DNA from: Bacillota bacterium
GTDB lineage: Bacteria; Bacillota_E; Sulfobacillia; Sulfobacillales; Sulfobacillaceae
Direction of reading: 5' to 3'
Assembly: GCA_021820165.1 (NCBI GenBank)
Contig: JAKADW010000147.1
Location: forward strand, 1-5,852
Length of the DNA stretch: 5,852 bases
Numbering within the stretch: position 1 is the stretch's first letter; every line of letters begins with the position of its first letter. The notes beneath the pieces were generated by a model, which was given only the letters and a program-made list of their open reading frames with translations, did not search any database and was not told the DNA's origin. The position numbers and the translations under genes were made by a program. Below, in pieces: positions 1 through 4,589 of the stretch.

Positions 1-834
1 CTTCGAATTCGCGCGGGACGGAATGTCATGCCCGCCGCCCATGAATACCGCAATGGAGATACTCTATTGCCCGCCGGGACCCTGCTCGGCCCGCTGGATG
101 TGGGGCAACTGGCCTCGGTTGGCATCAGCCAGGTCCCCATCATCGCTCCTCCGCGGGTCACCATCATAACAACCGGAGACGAGATTGTTCCCCCGGGGAG
201 CGCCTTAAACCCGGGCCAAATCTATGACGCCAACGGTCACCTCTTGACCTCCCTATGGAGATCCCATTTTGGTGCTGACGTTCGCCGGGTACATGTCCCC
301 GACCACCGTAAGCGCCTCATCACCATCTTGGAGAGGGTCGCTAGCACGTCCGATTTGCTCATCACGACGGGGGGGGTGTCCGTCGGGGCTCATGACTACC
401 TACCGGCGCTCATGGAGCAACGATACCAGCGGCTTTTTTGGCATGTAGACATGCATCCTGGCAAGGCGACCGCTGCCGCCCTAATTGGGGACCGTGTCCT
501 CTGGTTAGCCCTTTCTGGTAACCCAGGTGCCATGCTCACGGCCTGGTATCTTCTCGGGATGCCCCTGGCCGCACAATTGTCAGGGCATCCCTGGACCGAG
601 ACACGGGTCCAGGGACGCCTCATGCGCCCTTATCCCAAGCCAACCCGAGAGACGCGCTACCTAAAAGCCCGTTTTGTGACCCAAGGCGACACCCTGCTAT
701 TCGATCTTTTGGACAACCAATCTTCGGATGCCATCCGGTCTTTCCGGGAAGCGGACGGGCTCGTCATTATCCCGCACAAAAGTGCTCCGATCAAGGAAGG
801 GACAGTGCTAGACGGGCTTCGCCTTCTGCTCTAA
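1..834 (+). CDS. moeA: MoeA, molybdopterin molybdenumtransferase (C-terminal part, 5' end outside window)
   Basis: MoeA inserts molybdate into adenylylated molybdopterin, the last cytosolic step of molybdenum cofactor synthesis. The frame is open from base 1, and the residues before the first ATG (position 28) already fit the family (an R-A-G-R-N-V stretch), so the gene starts upstream and that ATG is internal. Visible over 277 residues: the end of the N-terminal MoeA region with R-N-G-D and L-P-A-G (about 17-26); the MogA-like MoCF domain starting at V-T-I-I-T-T-G-D-E (53-61); the signature T-T-G-G-V-S-V-G-A-H-D (122-132); an M-H-P-G-K segment (151-155); S-G-N-P-G-A (172-177); and the small C-terminal beta domain from about 203. 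Two loops differ from the usual PGKP and GLPGNPVS. The paralogue MoeA2 or a MoeA-like protein is therefore possible, but the family is clear. The stop TAA lies 27 nt inside the convergent gene on the other strand. Confidence 0.93.
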   Translation, partial: LRIRAGRNVMPAAHEYRNGDTLLPAGTLLGPLDVGQLASVGISQVPIIAPPRVTIITTGDEIVPPGSALNPGQIYDANGHLLTSLWRSHFGADVRRVHVPDHRKRLITILERVASTSDLLITTGGVSVGAHDYLPALMEQRYQRLFWHVDMHPGKATAAALIGDRVLWLALSGNPGAMLTAWYLLGMPLAAQLSGHPWTETRVQGRLMRPYPKPTRETRYLKARFVTQGDTLLFDLLDNQSSDAIRSFREADGLVIIPHKSAPIKEGTVLDGLRLLL

Positions 835-1161
835 AAGCGCCAACCAGGCCTCTGAATCAAATCCAACAACCAACGCCTGACCCTCCATTAACATGGGACG
901 CTTGAGAAGGCGAGGCTCTTCCGCCATCCTGACAACCCAGTCGTCGAGATCGGTCACGGTGTTCTCCAACGCTTTGTATTTGGGGCTCTTCTTGGAAAGC
1001 AGGGCCTCGACGCCCCCTGCCTTCGCGGCTAGTTGCCGAATCTCGTCGGGGGATAGAGGATTACCAATGAGGTCGCGCTCCTCATCCGCCCCGCCATGCT
1101 GCCCGAGCCACGCTCGCGCCCGATTTGACGTCGTTCACCGCTTGTACCCGTAAAATGTCAT
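808..1161 (-). CDS. ArsC/Spx-family thioredoxin-fold protein with in-frame TGA at the catalytic Cys codon: candidate selenoprotein (or nonsense-interrupted gene)
   Basis: This small 117-codon frame is not visible as an ordinary ORF because codon 9 (1137-1135) is TGA. Read through, it begins M-T-F-Y-G-Y-K-R-[TGA]-T-T-S-N-R-A-R-A-W-L, matching the N terminus of ArsC/Spx proteins, where a catalytic Cys sits exactly at the TGA. Later family landmarks are intact: N-P-L-S-P-D-E-I at 34-41, S-K-K-S-P-K-Y at 56-62, L-L-K-R-P at 85-89, and V-V-G-F at 98-101. The protein has no Cys of its own. Its ATG overlaps the Fur-gene stop as ATGA and follows AAGGAGG by 9 nt, so translational coupling is likely. 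There is no other stop before TAG at 810-808. Members are thiol reductases (ArsC, YffB-like) or RNA polymerase-binding regulators (Spx). The second arsenate-binding Arg of E. coli ArsC is not evident, so the substrate is unknown. The coding origin is well supported; selenocysteine versus nonsense mutation is unresolved. Confidence 0.8.
1101..1119 (-). promoter_or_regulatory. Candidate bacterial SECIS-like hairpin downstream of the in-frame TGA
   Basis: On the - strand a perfect 5-bp stem (CGAGC at 1116-1112 with GCTCG at 1108-1104) closes a 3-nt GTG loop. It is extended by two more G-C/C-G pairs after one G·G mismatch. The loop starts 24 nt after the TGA and its first base is G. Bacterial SECIS elements are known to sit just inside the coding region, with a small apical stem-loop roughly 16-37 nt from UGA and a G among the first loop bases, so the geometry fits. 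The region is GC-rich, and such a hairpin can arise by chance. Confidence 0.4.
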
Positions 1162-1616
1162 GATGGCCGCCCTCCTTGCTTTCCGTCGCATTGTCGGCAG
1201 GTCCCGTAAAATTTTAGCTCATGATCGACCACGCGAAATCCCCGCTCGCGGATGAGTCGCTCTTCCATCGCATCCAAGAGATCTTCTTGGAACTCTTCCA
1301 CCCTCCCACAGCGCAAACAAACCATGTGATGATGGCGGTGGATATTCGTCGTGTGCCGATTGATTTCATAGCGGGCCCGTCCATCGTTGAAATGGATTTG
1401 CTGGAGAATCTCCAGTTGTGTGAAAAGCTCCAGCGCACGGTACACGGTGGCCATGCCAATGTCTTGGAAGTCTTGCCTCACAAGTTGATGCACTTCTTCC
1501 GCCGACAAATGCTGGCCTGGTCTTTCCAGGAATATCTTGATGATCCGTTCGCGTTGCGGCGTGAGGCGCCGCCGCCCGTCTTCCAGCCGCCGATATATGG
1601 ATGATAACTGCGCCAT
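1158..1616 (-). CDS. Fur-family metal-responsive transcriptional regulator
   Basis: A 152-residue Fur-superfamily DNA-binding repressor. Visible: an N-terminal winged helix (about 1-86) with L-T-P-Q-R (18-22) and the recognition-helix motif A-T-V-Y-R-A-L (56-62). The dimerisation domain carries the His cluster H-R-H-H-H (93-97) and two CXXC pairs, C100/C103 and C140/C143, which in the family bind structural Zn. The metal-sensing positions hold H36, E84, H93/H95 and E108. In B. subtilis PerR the positions aligned with 84 and 108 are Asp, whereas Fur-type proteins usually have Glu, so Fur (iron) is favoured over PerR (peroxide); Zur or another type is not excluded. The ATG at 1616 is preceded by AAGGTGG with 6-nt spacing. 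Its stop overlaps the start of the ArsC/Spx-like gene by 4 nt, linking the regulator to a redox protein. No clear Fur box is seen near it. Confidence 0.9.
   Translation of the reverse strand: MAQLSSIYRRLEDGRRRLTPQRERIIKIFLERPGQHLSAEEVHQLVRQDFQDIGMATVYRALELFTQLEILQQIHFNDGRARYEINRHTTNIHRHHHMVCLRCGRVEEFQEDLLDAMEERLIRERGFRVVDHELKFYGTCRQCDGKQGGRPS
1171..1177 (-). promoter_or_regulatory. Shine-Dalgarno of the ArsC/Spx-like gene
   Basis: AAGGAGG, a full anti-SD match, lies inside the last codons of the Fur-family gene and 9 nt before the ATG at 1161. It fixes the start of the interrupted gene. It also argues that the gene was, or still is, translated. Confidence 0.8.
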
Positions 1617-1639
1617 CGTTACCCACCTTTAGTAGGCCC

Positions 1640-1669
1640 AGTCTAACATCCCCAAGGACGGCCGGGCAA
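1640..1669 (-). promoter_or_regulatory. Possible promoter of the Fur-family gene
   Basis: TTGCCC (1669-1664), an 18-nt spacer, then TAGACT (1645-1640) preceded by TG one base upstream (extended -10). It lies in the 90-nt gap between the amidohydrolase stop and the Fur-gene start. Each hexamer matches consensus at only 4 of 6 positions, so this is tentative. Read-through from the amidohydrolase is an alternative. Confidence 0.3.
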
Positions 1670-1691
1670 CTTCCGAGAACGCTGCAGACAT

Positions 1692-1729
1692 TGTGGCGCC
1701 TTATCTTTATCGATCCAGGAGACGCCACA
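1692..1729 (-). repeat. Inverted repeat / hairpin straddling the amidohydrolase stop codon
   Basis: On the - strand the arm at 1729-1720 pairs with 1701-1692 over 10 bp (one G·T wobble), leaving an 18-nt loop that contains the TAA stop of the amidohydrolase gene (1709-1707). No T-run follows, so it is not a standard intrinsic terminator. It could act in weak termination or mRNA 3'-end protection between the arginine-catabolism pair and the Fur gene, or be chance. Confidence 0.4.
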
Positions 1730-2825
1730 GCACGTCTACCCCGATAGGTAAGGCTCGCTCGTTCACGAGAAAGTGGGGCGAATGATGAGGCGGTGAAATC
1801 CCCTGGTCCTGCCCGGCTCCTAGAAAAAGAAAAGCCCCAGGGCGCTCCTGTAAATAATAGGCGAAGTCTTCTCCACCCATCGCCGGTTGAGGCTCAAAGA
1901 CCTCCACCAGTCCGCGGAGCTTCTCTGCCCAAGCGCTTGCTTCCCGCTCGTGATTCATCACCACCGGGTAGCCTTTCACGTACTCCACGTCGACAGTCGC
2001 ATCGTAGAGTGCCGCGGTACGCTCCGCGATTCGCTGAATCTCCGACATGACCCGCTCCTGTGCGTCCTTGGAGAATGTCCGAACCGTGCCGGTGATTTGG
2101 GCGGTCTCCGCAATGATATTGAAGGTATGTCCGCCTTGAATCGTTCCGCAGGTCACAACCACCGGATCCCAAGCGCGAATGCGCCGGGACACTACGGTTT
2201 GCAAGTTGACCACAATTTGGGACGCGATGAGCACGGCATCTTTGGTGTGCTCCGGCTCCGAACCGTGACCCCCGAGCCCATGCACGCGAATAGTAAAAAG
2301 GTCGGCATTAGCCATCATCGGCCCGGCCCTGAGGCCCACTTTGCCCACCGGGTCATTCGCCCATAAGTGTAGCCCATAGACGGCGTCGACCCCGTCGAGC
2401 ACGCCGTCCTCAATGAGGGAAACTGCCCCACCGGGGGGAAGTTCTTCAGCCGGCTGAAATAATAGCCGGACTGTCCCCCGAAAGTCGCGGTCCCGAACCA
2501 GACGTTCCGCCAACGCCAGCACTATCGCCATATGCCCATCATGGCCACACGCGTGCATCACCCCGGGATGTTCGCTGGAAAAGGGCAGGCCCGTTTCCTC
2601 CCCAATCGGCAACCCGTCCATGTCTGCGCGAATAGCAATTGAGGGTCCTTTGCTCCGGCCCGAAATATCGGCGGTGAGGCCGGTCCGTCCCACCACCCGG
2701 GCTTCTAGGCCGAGGCCTCTTAGAACATCCATCACATACGCCTGGGTTTGACGTTCTTGAAACCCCAGTTCTGGAATACGGTGCAGGTCGCGCCGATAAC
2801 GAACAACATTATCCTCCCAGCCCAT
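1707..2825 (-). CDS. M20D-family amidohydrolase (N-acyl-amino-acid / hippurate hydrolase-like metallopeptidase)
   Basis: A cytosolic metal-dependent amidohydrolase of the M20D group (HipO, YxeP, AmaA, N-acetyl-diaminopimelate deacetylase relatives), which hydrolyses N-acyl or related amides of amino acids. In the 372-residue product: R-R-D-L-H-R-I-P-E-L near 11-20; metal motif H-A-C-G-H-D at 91-96 (C93, H95); F-Q-P-A-E-E at 123-128; G-L-H-L-W with H153; the lid/dimerisation domain opening at G-G-H-G-S-E-P (185-191); G-G-E-D-F at 317-321; and H-H-S-P-H at 347-351. The family's metal ligands all appear present. I chose ATG 2825 because GGAGG lies 6 nt before it; the GTG at 2831 abuts that site and is unlikely. 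It follows arginase by 12 nt, so the two are almost certainly one transcript, suggesting a role in amino-acid or acyl-amino-acid breakdown. The exact substrate cannot be read from sequence. Confidence 0.93.
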   Translation of the reverse strand: MGWEDNVVRYRRDLHRIPELGFQERQTQAYVMDVLRGLGLEARVVGRTGLTADISGRSKGPSIAIRADMDGLPIGEETGLPFSSEHPGVMHACGHDGHMAIVLALAERLVRDRDFRGTVRLLFQPAEELPPGGAVSLIEDGVLDGVDAVYGLHLWANDPVGKVGLRAGPMMANADLFTIRVHGLGGHGSEPEHTKDAVLIASQIVVNLQTVVSRRIRAWDPVVVTCGTIQGGHTFNIIAETAQITGTVRTFSKDAQERVMSEIQRIAERTAALYDATVDVEYVKGYPVVMNHEREASAWAEKLRGLVEVFEPQPAMGGEDFAYYLQERPGAFLFLGAGQDQGISPPHHSPHFLVNERALPIGVDVLWRLLDR

Positions 2826-2831
2826 GTTCAC

Positions 2832-2836
2832 CCTCC
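2832..2836 (-). promoter_or_regulatory. Shine-Dalgarno deciding the amidohydrolase start
   Basis: GGAGG sits two bases after the arginase stop TGA (2840-2838). It is 6 nt from ATG 2825 but directly touches GTG 2831, which favours the ATG. Confidence 0.7.
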
Positions 2837-2837
2837 A

Positions 2838-3737
2838 TCAAATAATGCGATGGCCCAACGCCGACGCAATCAAGTTGGCCGCCAATTCGCCCGTACGATT
2901 ATGTTCATCCAAAATCGGGTTCACTTCCACCATTTCCATCGAGGTCAGCACGTCTGCCTCGGCCAATAACTCAAGCGCCAAATGCGCCTCCCGATCGGTA
3001 AGCCCACCACTATAGGGCGTGCCCGATCCAGGCGCGTAAAGAGGATCCAAAGCGTCAATGTCGAAGCTCAAGTGGACGCCGTCTGTGCCCGCGGTAACAA
3101 TATCGATGGCGCGAGCCATCACTTCCCGCATTCCATAACGGTCCACCTCGTGCATGGAAAATACTGAGGCCCCACTTTGCCTCAGAGTTTCTGCTTCATC
3201 GGGGTCGAGGGTTCGCACCCCCACGTAGACGATTTTCGACTCGTCGAGAAATTGCCCCTTAAAAGGAATCGCCAAGTCGGTTTTGCTGCGCCCAGCCGCT
3301 ACGGCCACAGGCATACCATGAATATTGCCCGACGGCGATGAATTTTCCGTGTTAAAGTCGCCATGGGCATCGAACCACAAAAGTCCCATTTTCGGGCGCG
3401 CCCGCAACAGTCCCGCGATGGTCCCCATCGCGATTGAATGATCGCCGCCCAAAACCACCGGGTATTGTCCCTCGTTCACAACCTTCTCCACAGTACGGGC
3501 CAGAACACGGTTGACCTTCACAATCTCGTCCAGATATTTTAGCTGCGGGTTTTTTGGCACCCGACTTTCCGGCACCGGCACGGCCAAGTTCCCCAAATCG
3601 TTGACCCGGTGCCCTGCTTGCCGCAATTTGTCATGCAGTCCCGCATAGCGTATGGCGCTAGGGCCCATGTCTACCCCGCGCCGATCGGCACCGTAATCCA
3701 AGGGGACGCCAATAATGCTAATAGTCTTTGGTGTCAT
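2838..3737 (-). CDS. rocF: Arginase (L-arginine to L-ornithine + urea)
   Basis: A binuclear manganese arginase of the ureohydrolase family that hydrolyses L-arginine to ornithine and urea in the cytosol. The 299-residue product is close to Bacillus RocF in length and begins T-I-S-I-I-G-V-P-L-D (5-14), then R-R-G-V-D-M-G-P-S-A-I-R (19-30). Metal ligands are visible: H100 in G-G-D-H-S; D123, H125 and D127 in D-A-H-G-D; and D226 and D228 in S-F-D-I-D-A-L-D-P. H140 in N-I-H-G corresponds to the catalytic loop His, and E271 lies in M-V-E-V-N-P. These favour arginase over agmatinase or formiminoglutamase. Start: ATG 3737 is 6 nt from AAAGGAG, ATG 3740 only 3 nt, and ATG 3755 lies at the predicted transcription start, so 3737 is preferred. 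It heads a pair with the downstream amidohydrolase. No arginine-regulator box is evident. Confidence 0.95.
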   Translation of the reverse strand: MTPKTISIIGVPLDYGADRRGVDMGPSAIRYAGLHDKLRQAGHRVNDLGNLAVPVPESRVPKNPQLKYLDEIVKVNRVLARTVEKVVNEGQYPVVLGGDHSIAMGTIAGLLRARPKMGLLWFDAHGDFNTENSSPSGNIHGMPVAVAAGRSKTDLAIPFKGQFLDESKIVYVGVRTLDPDEAETLRQSGASVFSMHEVDRYGMREVMARAIDIVTAGTDGVHLSFDIDALDPLYAPGSGTPYSGGLTDREAHLALELLAEADVLTSMEMVEVNPILDEHNRTGELAANLIASALGHRII

Positions 3738-3743
3738 CATGCG

Positions 3744-3750
3744 CTCCTTT
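3744..3750 (-). promoter_or_regulatory. Shine-Dalgarno of rocF
   Basis: AAAGGAG, 6 nt before ATG 3737 and only 3 nt before the adjacent ATG 3740. It selects the start of arginase. Confidence 0.75.
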
Positions 3751-3764
3751 CTCATGTTGACACC

Positions 3765-3790
3765 ATTATAACCCGAAGAGCGGCCGACAA
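3765..3790 (-). promoter_or_regulatory. Probable promoter of rocF-amidohydrolase
   Basis: A perfect TATAAT (3770-3765) lies in the 55-nt gap between cwlD and rocF. The best -35-like hexamer is TTGTCG (3790-3785), with an unusually short 14-nt spacer, so the -35 contact may be weak or activator-assisted. The predicted start near 3758 would give a leader of about 20 nt containing just the Shine-Dalgarno. Confidence 0.5.
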
Positions 3791-3792
3791 CC

Positions 3793-4536
3793 TTACCGCT
3801 TTAAGAGGTCAACCGGCGGCGGTGCTTCTAAGAGTTCGGCTGGCCATCGCCCCTTCACTAACCATCGTTCCGTCCCGATAAAGATCGCCCACGACAGTTC
3901 TTCTTGATACCGTGGAGTCATCAATAGTTTTTCTTCCACCGGGTTGGTGATGTAGCCCACCTCCACATTAATCGCGGGCATACGTGCGTAACGGAGCACA
4001 TATTGGTTAATCCGCTTGATCTCCCGGCGGCTATGAGTAAAGTACCGTAGTTCATCTTGGACATCATGTGCCAAATGATAGCTGGCCGATCCATCCCAGT
4101 AAAAGGTTTGAGGATTCCGCCACCCGGATGATCCGGAATTACAGTGAATATCGATCAACAAGTCACCCCTTTGCTGATTAATCCAGGTGAGCCGATCTTC
4201 AACCCGATATTTTTTGCCCAAAGGAATTTGGCCTGGCTTCGACCAGGTCATGAGGACCCGCGCCCCCGCCATTTCAAACCATTGACGCAGTTTTAGAGCA
4301 ATGGCGAGATTAATGGCCGCCTCCTGGGACTTTCGTCCCAGGGCCCCGGGGTCATACCCGCCATGCCCTGGGTCAATGATGACCGTGCGTCCCTCCAGCA
4401 AGTCTCCCACCAACGGCGGCACAGCCCGGTGGGTTGTCTTATGTGGCAAGGTTTCGGCTCGCCCCGTCAGCATAAATGACCCCGCCATGATCAAAGCGGC
4501 CGCCACCCCCAATAACCGGGTCTCCCAGGCTCCCAT
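3793..4536 (-). CDS. cwlD: CwlD-like N-acetylmuramoyl-L-alanine amidase (Amidase_3)
   Basis: A zinc amidase that cleaves the bond between N-acetylmuramic acid and L-alanine. In B. subtilis CwlD acts with PdaA to make muramic-delta-lactam in the spore cortex. The 247-residue product has an N-terminal hydrophobic segment (about 8-24; L-L-G-V-A-A-A-L-I-M) acting as signal peptide or anchor, then one Amidase_3 domain (about 50-229). Zn-binding and catalytic residues are visible: H58 in D-P-G-H-G-G, E72 in S-Q-E-A-A, H131 in D-I-H-C-N-S, and E192 in N-V-E-V-G-Y-I-T-N. Length is close to B. subtilis CwlD (about 237). There is no SH3, SPOR or LysM domain, which favours CwlD over vegetative autolysins. 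The ATG at 4536 follows AAGGGGG by 7 nt. It lies 53 nt after cca in the same direction and 55 nt before arginase. Its presence supports a spore-forming host. Confidence 0.88.
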   Translation of the reverse strand: MGAWETRLLGVAAALIMAGSFMLTGRAETLPHKTTHRAVPPLVGDLLEGRTVIIDPGHGGYDPGALGRKSQEAAINLAIALKLRQWFEMAGARVLMTWSKPGQIPLGKKYRVEDRLTWINQQRGDLLIDIHCNSGSSGWRNPQTFYWDGSASYHLAHDVQDELRYFTHSRREIKRINQYVLRYARMPAINVEVGYITNPVEEKLLMTPRYQEELSWAIFIGTERWLVKGRWPAELLEAPPPVDLLKR

Positions 4537-4589
4537 GACGGATCCCCCTTAACATGTCCTCCTACAGGGGTATTCAGGGGCCTTCCCGT

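Noticed and set aside
369..376. Run of eight G in moeA, possible phase-variable slippage tract
   Set aside because: The run encodes the conserved T-T-G-G-V motif, and the frame is intact on both sides.
1135..1137. TGA read as Trp through a reassigned genetic code
   Set aside because: TGA ends the Fur-family, arginase and cca genes here, and Trp is written TGG throughout. The position is also a Cys, not a Trp, in the family.
893..1153. An 86-codon + strand open frame in the apparent gap after moeA
   Set aside because: It is antisense to the ArsC/Spx-like frame, has no convincing ribosome site and no recognisable protein features. The - strand frame has clear family motifs.
1221..1604. 127-codon + strand frame opposite the Fur-family gene
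   Set aside because: It mirrors a gene with complete Fur motifs on the other strand and has no independent coding evidence.
3757..3762. Perfect TTGACA on the + strand
   Set aside because: No -10-like hexamer follows at about 17 nt and there is no + strand gene downstream. It overlaps the - strand rocF leader by chance.
3779..3800. Weak AGCGG/CCGCT hairpin after cwlD as a terminator
   Set aside because: The stem is only 5 bp with a 12-nt loop and no T-run; the region is better explained as the rocF promoter.
4439..4563. A full AGGAGG (4563-4558) before an ATG at 4555 opening a 38-codon - strand frame inside the start of cwlD
   Set aside because: The spacing is only 2 nt, the frame is out of phase with cwlD and the peptide is low-complexity. 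It is 21 nt from the true cwlD start, so it is probably accidental.
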